32,060 nt of DNA from CAIRDP01 sp037138335. GTDB lineage: Bacteria; Bacteroidota; Bacteroidia; Bacteroidales; FEN-979. The position numbers and the translations under genes were made by a program. The notes below the pieces were generated by a model. The model searched no databases and was not told where the DNA came from. It saw only the letters and a program-made list of their open reading frames with translations. The DNA lies in assembly GCA_037138335.1 (NCBI GenBank), contig JBAXIO010000030.1, positions 1 to 32,060 on the forward strand. The letters are read 5' to 3'. Below are positions 1-6,499 of the stretch, in pieces (positions within the stretch are counted from its first letter, which is position 1; every line of letters begins with the position of its first letter).

Positions 1-33
1 GAACAATTTTGTAATCAGTTGATATTGTTTTAA

Positions 34-1587
34 CTAAGACGCAACGCTAGTGATGAGATTATTGTAAACATTTACCAGGGTGGCAGGGTAATACACATAA
101 AGTCCATAAATCGTTCCTCCTGCTGTATTTGTCGTGGCAATGTCATGTATCTTATTATTGTAGATCTGGTTTGTTCCCTGCAGTGTATAAGCATAAATAC
201 CATAGACAGAGGACGTCCCTGTACCTGTAACATTCCTTAATTCGGTATTATAGATCTTGAGCCCACTCTGGTAGTAGGCATAAATACCGTAGACGGCATT
301 GGCACCGTTCCCTATATCATTGGAAGATGAAGCTCCGATCACGGTTGTCCCGCCGCTGATCCCCCCGATCTCATTCCCTGTATCGTAGTAAGAGGAATAG
401 CTATATAACCAGATGCCCGAATAGGCGTTTTCGACAGTAACATTGTAGTATTTATTATAGGAATTCATACCGGAGGCACCTGAAGGAGTAAAACCTCCCC
501 CGTAGGAAGAGCTCGAAGTCTGCATGATACCTGCTGATGTGGTATTCGTTTTGTTAAGTGTAACCTTTGAGTTTTTTATCGTATTATATTGTGCGCCGTC
601 AGTACCAGATCCGTTCCTGATCAGGAAACCGTATTCGACATTCGATCCTGAATTCTCATAAACGTCTATACCGTCAAAGGTGATATAGTCACCACCTGAA
701 ATACAGATGCCGAAATCGCTTGTGCCTGCAGTTCCCGTTGGTTTTATAACAGGCCTGTTTGTTCCAAGACCTCCGCGTTGAAAAACAACAGGATTAGCAG
801 ATGTTCCTGTTGCAGTAATGGCAGGGGGATCTTCTGTAAAGACCATGTCATCATCGGCGATAAATGTCACGCCCCCGTTACCAACACCAAAATTGTTTAA
901 TGCAGTAATAGCTGCGGTGAAAGTACTGTAATCCCCGCCTGAAGATTTTATAGTTTTCGTACCTGTGAGAGGGGGTGGTGTTTCTTCAATGATAAATTTA
1001 TCCACCCAAACATCATAACTTCCCCATGAGGCTGTAACTTCAATACCAAATCTCGCATTTGACACCTTATAACTTGCAGGAATACTGATGGTTATTTTTG
1101 TCCAGGCGAGACCTGGATTTGCGACAGTTTGAATATCACTCCAGGTAGAACCTCCATTATTCGATCCTCTTAATTTTACCACAGCAATGCTTGAGCTGCT
1201 CAGTGCAAGGTAGAAGGTACATCTCGGACTTGTTGATATTGAGAGATCAACATTTCCCGTTGATAACTGATCTTTCTGTGTAGCTTTTGCGTTATAATCG
1301 TTATACCAGGCAACGGAACTTAAGTCATATGCCCCTGCTGGAGTCGTTGGAGTTCCATTACTTGTGGAGGACCATGCAGCGCCGCTCCAGGTGTTTTTTG
1401 CCCAATAAGTAGGGTCTGTTCCTGAGGTTCCCCCTGTTGCAGTGGTATGTGTGATGGACCAGCCGGCTGGTACCGCAGGAGTTCCACTCCATGTTCCTTC
1501 AAAACTTTCACTTAAATATGTCTGGGCCATTGTTCCAAGGCTCAGTAAAAATGCGAAAGTAATCAGTAATAAATTTCTCATAATCAT
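34..1587 (-). CDS. Secreted jelly-roll / beta-helix surface protein, probably C-terminally truncated
   Basis: A 517-residue exported protein. Residues 1-21 form a signal peptide ending at TMAQ. Residues about 22-200 look like a 'choice-of-anchor' jelly-roll domain (SESFEG near the start, VWVDKFIIEE at the end). From about 205 a 'GGDYSTFTAAI' segment opens a right-handed parallel beta-helix rich in N, G, S and Y (YITFDGIDVY, YNTIKNSKV, IYNNKIHD). Such proteins in Bacteroidota are usually cell-surface and end in a T9SS sorting domain; none is visible here, because the frame stops at TAG inside a beta-helix-like coil (NNLITSVAS). The protein may be truncated by a nonsense or frameshift mutation or by a sequence error. 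An alternative ATG lies two codons downstream (1581). It is the only minus-strand gene and has its own promoter. Substrate or adhesive role is unknown. Confidence 0.7.
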   Translation of the reverse strand: MIMRNLLLITFAFLLSLGTMAQTYLSESFEGTWSGTPAVPAGWSITHTTATGGTSGTDPTYWAKNTWSGAAWSSTSNGTPTTPAGAYDLSSVAWYNDYNAKATQKDQLSTGNVDLSISTSPRCTFYLALSSSSIAVVKLRGSNNGGSTWSDIQTVANPGLAWTKITISIPASYKVSNARFGIEVTASWGSYDVWVDKFIIEETPPPLTGTKTIKSSGGDYSTFTAAITALNNFGVGNGGVTFIADDDMVFTEDPPAITATGTSANPVVFQRGGLGTNRPVIKPTGTAGTSDFGICISGGDYITFDGIDVYENSGSNVEYGFLIRNGSGTDGAQYNTIKNSKVTLNKTNTTSAGIMQTSSSSYGGGFTPSGASGMNSYNKYYNVTVENAYSGIWLYSYSSYYDTGNEIGGISGGTTVIGASSSNDIGNGANAVYGIYAYYQSGLKIYNTELRNVTGTGTSSVYGIYAYTLQGTNQIYNNKIHDIATTNTAGGTIYGLYVYYPATLVNVYNNLITSVAS

Positions 1588-2024
1588 GGTTTTTGGGTCA
1601 GTTACGAACTTGTTTAAATATCTTTTAAATAGATGTGTATGGGAGGGGAGAAGGGTGGAAACACCAATAACAGCAAAACATTCAGAGGGTTCTGCATATT
1701 TGAAACTAGCGTAAAATCAAAGGCTTCTTTTAGCAAAGTAGAATCAAATATAAAAAAATCCACTGAGGTCAACAAAAAACTCAGGTAAGCCTGTAATAGT
1801 TATTTGGATTAAATCTAAATTGAAATGAAGTTAGCACCTGTTTCTTTGCTGAAAAAATTAAATTGGATTATTTATCACTGTCGAGAGTTTTAACAGGAAT
1901 TGGTAGAACTCTATTTATTACATTTATACCTCGAGATTTAAACTCAATCATTGCGTTTGGATTAATAACTAAGCATCCCGCAAGGAATCCCAATGAACAG
2001 CATCTAACAATCAAACGAAGAACC
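1588..2024. other. Divergent intergenic region (437 bp)
   Basis: This AT-rich stretch separates the minus-strand surface protein from the plus-strand ECF sigma gene. It carries the minus-strand promoter at 1745-1776. Open frames crossing it are not gene-like: the plus-strand extension of the sigma factor from TTG 1863 adds 54 residues unlike any sigma region 2. For the plus strand only a weak -7-like element (TTTCTTTG, 1841-1848) is visible, with no good TTTG partner. Nothing else recognisable. Confidence 0.5.
1745..1776 (-). promoter_or_regulatory. Bacteroidota-type promoter for the minus-strand surface protein gene
   Basis: On the minus strand, TTTG (1776-1773) is followed after exactly 20 nt by TATATTTG (1752-1745), a full match to the Bacteroidota -33/-7 consensus TTTG-N19-21-TAnnTTTG. 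Transcription should start near 1738, giving a leader of about 150 nt before the ATG at 1587. Confidence 0.6.
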
Positions 2025-2603
2025 TTGTCAGAAGAAAACTTCATACAAAGGCTTAAGACCGGCGACCAGTCAGCCTACGGGGAACTGCTTTCGCAGTATT
2101 CCGACAGGGCTTACAATACGGCCCTGGGCCTGCTTCAGAACAGGGAAGATGCTGAAGATATCACCCAGGAAGTTTTTACGGAAGTATTCCAATCAATCCA
2201 TAATTTCAAGGGACAATCAAAACTTTCCACATGGATTTACAGGATTGCTATGACGAAATCCCTTGAACTGATCCGAAGCAGGAGCCGAAGCAAACGCTCG
2301 GGGATCATTTTAAGCCTGTTCGGGAGGGAAGACCAGTTCCATGTTTCAAACAATGCGCCTTTCTACCATCCCGGGATCAGCCTTGAACACAAGGAAATGT
2401 CGGCCATACTGTTCGATGCCATCCGCAAACTGCCCTTAAACCAGAGAACAGCCTTTACGCTTAATAAACTGGAAAACCTGAACTATGCCGAACTGGCCGA
2501 AGTGATGAATCTCTCAATCCCTTCGGTGGAATCCCTGCTGTTCAGGGCCAAACAAAAACTCAGGGAACTTCTCGGTAATTACTATGAACAAAACATGAAA
2601 TAA
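2025..2603 (+). CDS. ECF-family RNA polymerase sigma factor (sigma-70 family)
   Basis: Extracytoplasmic-function sigma factor of about 192 residues from this start. Region 2 is clear: FIQRLKTGDQSAYGELL, then NREDAEDITQEVFTEVF (core-binding 2.2) and KLSTWIYRIAMTKSLELIR (2.3/2.4). Region 4 is also clear: LPLNQRTAFTLNKLENLNYAELAEVMNLSI, then SVESLLFRAKQKLRE, the -35 recognition helix. There is no ATG in the plausible start zone. The frame is open from a TTG at 1863, but the TTG at 2025 starts just before region 2 and gives the usual ECF length, so it is preferred. The next gene starts 35 bp downstream and encodes a small one-TM protein, followed 3 bp later by a Spy/CnrX-like periplasmic protein. 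This order matches sigma/anti-sigma/sensor units such as CnrH-CnrY-CnrX. Its target promoters are unknown. Confidence 0.85.
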   Translation: MSEENFIQRLKTGDQSAYGELLSQYSDRAYNTALGLLQNREDAEDITQEVFTEVFQSIHNFKGQSKLSTWIYRIAMTKSLELIRSRSRSKRSGIILSLFGREDQFHVSNNAPFYHPGISLEHKEMSAILFDAIRKLPLNQRTAFTLNKLENLNYAELAEVMNLSIPSVESLLFRAKQKLRELLGNYYEQNMK

Positions 2604-2638
2604 GCGCAAGTTTTTCAGAATTATAACATCAAAGAGAT

Positions 2639-2956
2639 ATGAACGCAAAGGAAGAATGGATAGCTAAAACGATGGAGAGCCTCGATGGGGCCGGGAGGGC
2701 GACTTTAAGCCAGGGCGTTAAGGAGAAGATCCTGAACAGGATGCGGGATGCGGGATACGGGATGCAGGATGCAGGATACAGGATGGATTCTGTGAAATTC
2801 AGCCTGGTATGGAAGATTGCCGCTATCATCCTTTTGCTGGTCAGCCTGAATGTTTTCACCATGGTGCACTTCAGCAAATCAACTGAGAGCAGTTCGAATA
2901 CCACGAAATCGGTGGCCCTTGAATATTTTTCATATATAAACCATTATAATCTTTAA
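2639..2956 (+). CDS. Small single-TM protein, possible anti-sigma factor
   Basis: A 105-residue protein. The N-terminal half (MNAKEEWIAKTMESLDG) is cytoplasmic-like and followed by one membrane helix at about residues 59-80 (WKIAAIILLLVSLNVFTMV); a short C-terminal tail ends in NHYNL. Size, topology and position, directly between an ECF sigma factor and a periplasmic Spy/CnrX-like sensor, suggest a CnrY-like membrane anti-sigma factor. No zinc-finger (ZAS) motif is visible, so the role rests on context. Residues about 35-50 (MRDAGYG, then MQDAGYR) are encoded by six 7-bp tandem repeats at 2740-2781, which look inserted into the gene and would alter the frame if one unit were gained or lost. 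The next gene begins after 3 bp, so translational coupling is likely. Confidence 0.6.
   Translation: MNAKEEWIAKTMESLDGAGRATLSQGVKEKILNRMRDAGYGMQDAGYRMDSVKFSLVWKIAAIILLLVSLNVFTMVHFSKSTESSSNTTKSVALEYFSYINHYNL
2740..2781 (+). repeat. Heptanucleotide tandem repeat, six units of GATRCRG
   Basis: Six contiguous 7-bp units: GATGCGG, GATGCGG, GATACGG, GATGCAG, GATGCAG, GATACAG, followed by a partial unit. There is a 21-bp higher-order period (three units), which encodes a 7-residue peptide repeat (MxDAGYx) in the frame used by the small one-TM protein. Confidence 0.9.
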
Positions 2957-2959
2957 GAT

Positions 2960-3475
2960 ATGAAGAACGCCGGACTATATAAGATCATTATCATCCTGCT
3001 GGTGGTTTTAAACCTCTGCACCCTTGCCTTCATGTGGTTCAACAGGCCGGGCAGGGAAAGGACTGAGCAAAACGCCGGAGCTGCAGCCAACTTCCTGATC
3101 AAAGAATTACGTTTGTCGGATGCACAGCAGGTGCAATACCAGGAACTCAGGCATCAGCACAGGGAAATGCTGGAGAAGCTCGACCAACATGACAGGGAGC
3201 TGCACAAACGTTTTTTCGACCTCCTTTTACTTGAGAAGGCGGATAGCGTGAGTATGGAAGCCCTGGCCGATTCCATAGCTGCGAACAGGAAACAGATGGA
3301 GATTGTCACTTACGATCACTTTTTCAGAATCAATAAAATCCTGGACCCCGAACAGCAGAAGAAATTCACACTTATCTTCCAGGATGTAATGCAGATGGTA
3401 TTGCCTCCGCCTCCCCCGCCTCCAGGCCAGCTTCCGCCTCCGCCTCCCCCACCCGCGCCGGCACCAAAAAAGTAA
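2960..3475 (+). CDS. Membrane-anchored Spy/CnrX-like periplasmic sensor with polyproline tail
   Basis: A 171-residue protein. Residues 8-28 form an N-terminal membrane anchor (IIIILLVVLNLCTLAFMW). The helical periplasmic domain (about 35-145) resembles the heavy-metal-resistance/Spy-CpxP superfamily: LSDAQQVQYQELRHQHREML, a His-rich stretch (HQH, QHDRELHKRFF), and a second motif LDPEQQKKFTLIFQDVM. In CnrX proteins such histidines bind metal, but the ligand here is not shown. The C-terminus is remarkable: two runs of seven prolines (about residues 150-167) before PAPAPKK. The gene lies 3 bp after the putative anti-sigma gene and completes a CnrH-CnrY-CnrX-like trio, suggesting that it senses a periplasmic signal and controls release of the sigma factor. 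Confidence 0.75.
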   Translation: MKNAGLYKIIIILLVVLNLCTLAFMWFNRPGRERTEQNAGAAANFLIKELRLSDAQQVQYQELRHQHREMLEKLDQHDRELHKRFFDLLLLEKADSVSMEALADSIAANRKQMEIVTYDHFFRINKILDPEQQKKFTLIFQDVMQMVLPPPPPPPGQLPPPPPPPAPAPKK

Positions 3476-3506
3476 AGATTAAAAGATCAATTAAAATTCA
3501 GAAACC

Positions 3507-4052
3507 ATGAAAACACAAGCCCGTATAATCAATAAAGTCATAGTCGTACTGATTCTCGGTATGTTCGTGATGACGGCCACAGCCCAGAATATACATCAGG
3601 ACATGGCCGGAAGCAAGACTGCACATACGCAGAATACCCCAAGCGCAACAACAGAACCTGCCGTATTGCCTGCTCCTCCATTACCCCCTGCACCGCCGCC
3701 ACCACCTGCCATGGAAGGAATGAATGAACACACTCCTATGCTCGACTTGCCAGATCTCACTCCCGACCAGCTGGATAAGATCAAAAAGTGCGACCTGAAA
3801 CATATTTCGGAAATGACTCCCCTTAAAAACCAGATGCGTGAAAAAAACGCCAGGCTTTCGACCATCCTCATCACAATGCCTTTTGATCAGAAACAGGCCG
3901 ACCAGCTTGCCGATGAGACAGGTAAAACAGCTGCCTCCATATTAAAAGCCCTGACCCGTCATGACCAGGAACTCAGGAGCATTCTCACCCCCGACCAGCA
4001 GGTGATCTTCGACTCCAGGCCAAAGCCCTGGCTGAGGCATCGGGAACCGTGA
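3507..4052 (+). CDS. Secreted Spy/CpxP-like protein with proline-rich linker
   Basis: A 181-residue exported protein with a signal peptide at residues 1-27 (VIVVLILGMFVMTATAQ). A low-complexity proline-rich linker follows (about 51-68, PAPPLPPAPPPPPA), then a helical domain with two Spy-like LTxxQ motifs: LTPDQLDKIKK at about 84-94 and LTPDQQVIFDSRP near the C-terminus. This matches the general Spy/CpxP periplasmic chaperone or sensor layout, although sequence similarity is weak outside the motifs. It begins 31 bp after the CnrX-like gene and likely shares its operon. Its stop codon lies inside a 7-bp tandem repeat (4042-4083), and a strong terminator follows at 4133-4175. The leader TTAAAATTCAG (3491-3501) ending 5 nt before the ATG is shared with the Spy-like gene at 5786. 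Confidence 0.65.
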   Translation: MKTQARIINKVIVVLILGMFVMTATAQNIHQDMAGSKTAHTQNTPSATTEPAVLPAPPLPPAPPPPPAMEGMNEHTPMLDLPDLTPDQLDKIKKCDLKHISEMTPLKNQMREKNARLSTILITMPFDQKQADQLADETGKTAASILKALTRHDQELRSILTPDQQVIFDSRPKPWLRHREP

Positions 4053-4083
4053 ACCGGGAACGGGGAACCGTGAATCGTTAATG
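4042..4083 (+). repeat. Heptanucleotide degenerate tandem repeat spanning a stop codon
   Basis: Six 7-bp units: GGGAACC, GTGAACC, GGGAACG, GGGAACC, GTGAATC, GTTAATG. GGGAACCGTGAA recurs exactly 21 bp apart, so it has the same 7/21-bp periodicity as the repeat at 2740-2781 but a different core. The TGA stop of the upstream Spy-like gene (4050-4052) lies inside it. Confidence 0.8.
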
Positions 4084-4132
4084 AAAAAATAAGCCGCTGA
4101 CAGCTTTAACCACTCTTTGAATTAATTGTATA

Positions 4133-4175
4133 AATCCCGGCCAATCATAAAACCTGATTGGCCGGGATTTTTTTT
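4133..4175 (+). terminator. Rho-independent terminator ending the sigma/Spy operon
   Basis: A perfect 15-bp stem, AATCCCGGCCAATCA (4133-4147) pairing with TGATTGGCCGGGATT (4155-4169), with a 7-nt loop and an eight-T run (4168-4175). It lies about 80 bp after the Spy-like gene and before the next promoter. Confidence 0.92.
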
Positions 4176-4228
4176 CACAGGCAAAACTTAAGGTTCTGCA
4201 TATATAAGGACCCGTTTTATTGATCCCT

Positions 4229-4260
4229 TTTGTTTTCAGCCCGGTTTGGTTTTATGTTTG
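4229..4260 (+). promoter_or_regulatory. Bacteroidota-type promoter for the duplicated Spy-like lipoprotein gene
   Basis: TTTG (4229-4232), a 20-nt spacer, then TATGTTTG (4253-4260): a full match to TTTG-N19-21-TAnnTTTG. Transcription should start near 4267, which supports the ATG at 4294 over the internal ATGs at 4354 and 4363. Confidence 0.7.
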
Positions 4261-4293
4261 CTGAAGTTCCCGGTAAACATAAACCATTAAAGC

Positions 4294-5703
4294 ATGAAAC
4301 AGCAATACCCTGAAGAACAATTAACCAAATCGTTTTACTTTAAACAGGGAATTATGAAAACAATGGAAGAGAACAACAGCACAGCCGGGGAACAGGCTTA
4401 TATCGGCAGCAAACCGGCAGGGATCACAAGGATCAAAAGGAACAGGGTTTTTGGTATCACATCTATAATCCTGGCGATTGCATTTTCATCAATTTTCGCC
4501 GCCTGTAAAAAGGATACGGCCGAAAGCATTGTCACGCCGGAATCAAACCCGGTGGACCAGTATACCATCACCCAGGCAATCTCGGATGAAGCCCAGAAGA
4601 ACACCATTGCATTTGACGGACTGGCATTCCTGACGGGATGTTTGGGTTCACAATCATTTCTGCCCCCGGGAAAAGTTGCCGACTACAGCGGGTTTCAGTG
4701 CCTTCGCGATAACGACCCAACCAAACTCGGGCATAATACAAGTTTCGTAACCATTATCGCGTTCAATGTATTGCACATTCTCACAACCGACCAGGTTACC
4801 ATGTATGTTGAAAGGGCACAGAACCAGATTGACCAGATCAACCAGTTTGCTTATAAGCGCTACCCTTTGCTCAAGGCTTTCAGAAGGTTAAAAGATGGCG
4901 ATATCCCAACCGGTGCGAGCGGGCTGAGCAAAGATGCGGTGATGAGCTATGCCGCTGAATTATACCAGCTTGACGGGCAGATCAGTTACGACCGCGCAAA
5001 ATTGTTTGGAAGGGTGATAGGTTCACTCAGCAGCGAACAAAAGGCAGAAATGGATGGTTTAAAAGCGCTTAACGGTGTGGCCCATTGGGACAGCACTATA
5101 TCCAATCCGCTCCAGGGGCTTAACCTGCCCCAGGATGTAAATGTAGCCGTGATGACGTATGCCAGTGAGATGTATGCATGGTACTCAGGTTCGGTTTCTT
5201 CGGATGTGTATTTCTGTCCTGAAAGGCATGCCACCTACTTCGGGTCCTTCTACCTTAAAGACTGGCCGGCTATGGGCAATCCCAATTACACTATTGATGA
5301 AACGCTTACGTCCAGCGCCGGCCAGAACTTCCTTGCCATCCTTACCACGGCCCAGGCCGACCTTGTGAAAGGCATCGTTGACCTCCAGAGGAGCGCGCTT
5401 CTGGAACTGGTGGCAAAACGGGAAGCCGTTTCATCGGAGCTGCGTAAATTCCTCGCATCCTCCACGGCCGATTCTTCCTCGGTAATTGCTCTTTCGCAAC
5501 GGTACGGGGAACTTGACGGGGAGATCAGTTACTACTATGCAACAACGTTCACCCAGGTATACAATAGCCTTTCAGCCGAACAGAAAACAAAACTTACCGC
5601 GCTTGCCTCCCAATTAGGGTATATTTCCCCTTCAGGCGGTTTCCGGTATTCCCAGCCGGTTGCAATGCCCGAAATAAGCAATACTGATTTCATGTTCAAA
5701 TAA
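4294..5703 (+). CDS. Lipoprotein-like protein with internally duplicated Spy-like (LTxxQ) units
   Basis: A 469-residue protein of no recognised family. An unusually long N-terminal arm precedes a membrane/signal segment (about 51-70) ending in IFAAC (Cys71), a plausible lipobox, so the mature protein may be lipid-anchored. The rest is mainly helical and internally duplicated. Unit 1 (about 148-258) holds ILTTDQ and later LDGQISYDRAK...SLSSEQK; unit 2 (about 343-440) holds ILTTAQ and later LDGEISYYYAT...SLSAEQK. Each unit thus has the two LTxxQ-like motifs of one Spy/CpxP domain, giving a possible tandem pseudo-dimer. Between the units lies a Tyr/Trp-rich segment (MYAWYSGSV, YFCPERHATYFGSFY). 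It has its own promoter and ends before a long hairpin. An enzymatic role is not suggested by any motif. Confidence 0.55.
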   Translation: MKQQYPEEQLTKSFYFKQGIMKTMEENNSTAGEQAYIGSKPAGITRIKRNRVFGITSIILAIAFSSIFAACKKDTAESIVTPESNPVDQYTITQAISDEAQKNTIAFDGLAFLTGCLGSQSFLPPGKVADYSGFQCLRDNDPTKLGHNTSFVTIIAFNVLHILTTDQVTMYVERAQNQIDQINQFAYKRYPLLKAFRRLKDGDIPTGASGLSKDAVMSYAAELYQLDGQISYDRAKLFGRVIGSLSSEQKAEMDGLKALNGVAHWDSTISNPLQGLNLPQDVNVAVMTYASEMYAWYSGSVSSDVYFCPERHATYFGSFYLKDWPAMGNPNYTIDETLTSSAGQNFLAILTTAQADLVKGIVDLQRSALLELVAKREAVSSELRKFLASSTADSSSVIALSQRYGELDGEISYYYATTFTQVYNSLSAEQKTKLTALASQLGYISPSGGFRYSQPVAMPEISNTDFMFK

Positions 5704-5710
5704 TTAATTT

Positions 5711-5755
5711 TGTAGTTCCGGCGGGTTTGAAATTTTCAACCCCGCCGGAACTACA
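5711..5755. promoter_or_regulatory. Perfect 15-bp inverted repeat between Spy-like genes (terminator-like hairpin without T-run)
   Basis: TGTAGTTCCGGCGGG (5711-5725) pairs perfectly with CCCGCCGGAACTACA (5741-5755) around a 15-nt loop. Only CATTTTC follows, not a proper T-run, so it may be a weak terminator, a 3'-end stabiliser or a processing site between the genes ending at 5703 and starting at 5786. Confidence 0.6.
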
Positions 5756-5785
5756 CATTTTCAAAACAATTTAAATTCAGGTATT

Positions 5786-6451
5786 ATGAAACTCCTGATT
5801 GCAGTAAAAAAAACGACTGGCCTTATGCTCGTCATAATGCTAATCCTGCTCGCCCAGGCGAAAGGATTGTGCCAGGACAATAAAAACCCATCTGTAAAAC
5901 CCCAGGAGAACCGCCAGGCCCCGACCCCTGCACAAAAGGTAACCATAAAAAATATTTTATTGAAATACAATGCTTTAAAGTTAACAGCAACAGATGCCAA
6001 AGCTATCCATGAGCAGTTCAGGGCGGCCGGCATACACGACGGTCCGGAAACCAGGGAGTGCATCACAGCTGCAGGATTCGATCCTGAAAAGCTAAGGACC
6101 CTTGATCCCCCTAAATCGCCTGATAATAAAGGGAGGCCTGATCCGCCCACAACGGAAGAAAAGATGAAAATGGTACAGGAAAAAATCATCAAACCGTTAA
6201 GTCTTAACGCTTCTCAAAGTGAAACTATAACCAAAGCTTTTAAAGATTTTTTCACTTCTGCAGGGGAGCTTATGAAAACCCAGGCTAACCCCCAGTTACC
6301 TCTTGAGAAATCAAAGATCGATCCCCTGGAAAAAGCAAGGGATGAAAAAATCAGGCAGGTCCTGACAAAGGATCAGTTTACGAAGTACCAGGAACTGGAA
6401 AAAGCTTCCAGGCCGCCGAGACCCAATGGCCCTGAGCCGAAAAAGAACTGA
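5786..6451 (+). CDS. Secreted helical protein, Spy-like, proline-rich
   Basis: A 221-residue exported protein with a signal peptide (LMLVIMLILLAQAKGLCQ, cleavage near residue 30). The mature part is charged and helical. Residues about 50-95 (KNILLKYNALKLTATDAKAIHEQFRAAG broken by context) resemble EF-hand-like or Spy-like helices, but no canonical calcium loop is evident. A proline-rich linker (about 110-130, DPPKSPDNKGRPDPPT) follows. The C-terminal helices contain LSLNASQSETITKAF and VLTKDQFTKYQELEK, both LTxxQ-like. It ends in a Pro/Lys tail. The leader TTAAATTCAG (5771-5780) with 5 nt to the ATG matches that of the Spy-like gene at 3507. The following kinase gene starts 48 bp away with its own -7 element. 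Likely a periplasmic accessory or ligand of the neighbouring sensors; exact role unknown. Confidence 0.6.
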   Translation: MKLLIAVKKTTGLMLVIMLILLAQAKGLCQDNKNPSVKPQENRQAPTPAQKVTIKNILLKYNALKLTATDAKAIHEQFRAAGIHDGPETRECITAAGFDPEKLRTLDPPKSPDNKGRPDPPTTEEKMKMVQEKIIKPLSLNASQSETITKAFKDFFTSAGELMKTQANPQLPLEKSKIDPLEKARDEKIRQVLTKDQFTKYQELEKASRPPRPNGPEPKKN

Positions 6452-6456
6452 CAAAA

Positions 6457-6479
6457 ATTCAGACACCTGAATATCTTTG
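6457..6479 (+). promoter_or_regulatory. Promoter -7 element with overlapping inverted repeat before the kinase gene
   Basis: TATCTTTG (6472-6479) fits the Bacteroidota -7 consensus; the -33 position lacks a clear TTTG. An inverted repeat ATTCAG-ACAC-CTGAAT (6457-6472) fills the spacer and touches the -7 box, so it could be an operator. The kinase ATG (6500) is about 14 nt after the predicted start of transcription. Confidence 0.4.
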
Positions 6480-6499
6480 TACAAGGGATAGATTTTTAA

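Noticed and set aside
1442..1714. Plus-strand open frame of 90 codons across the start of the surface protein gene
   Set aside because: It is antisense to the signal peptide region, with no domain or leader; the minus-strand promoter and signal peptide support the opposite strand.
1841..1848. TTTCTTTG as a promoter -7 box for the sigma operon
   Set aside because: One mismatch to TAnnTTTG and no TTTG at the correct distance; too weak to call.
1863..2024. N-terminal extension of the sigma factor from TTG 1863
   Set aside because: The added 54 residues resemble no sigma region, lie in AT-rich intergenic sequence and would make the protein longer than usual for ECF factors.
3403..3472. Proline-codon run as a CRISPR or minisatellite array
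   Set aside because: It is simple CCN/CCG repetition encoding polyproline in frame, without spacers or fixed repeat units.
5761..6192. Minus-strand open frame of 143 codons
   Set aside because: It is antisense to the Spy-like gene at 5786, which has a signal peptide and good composition; the antisense product has no recognisable features.
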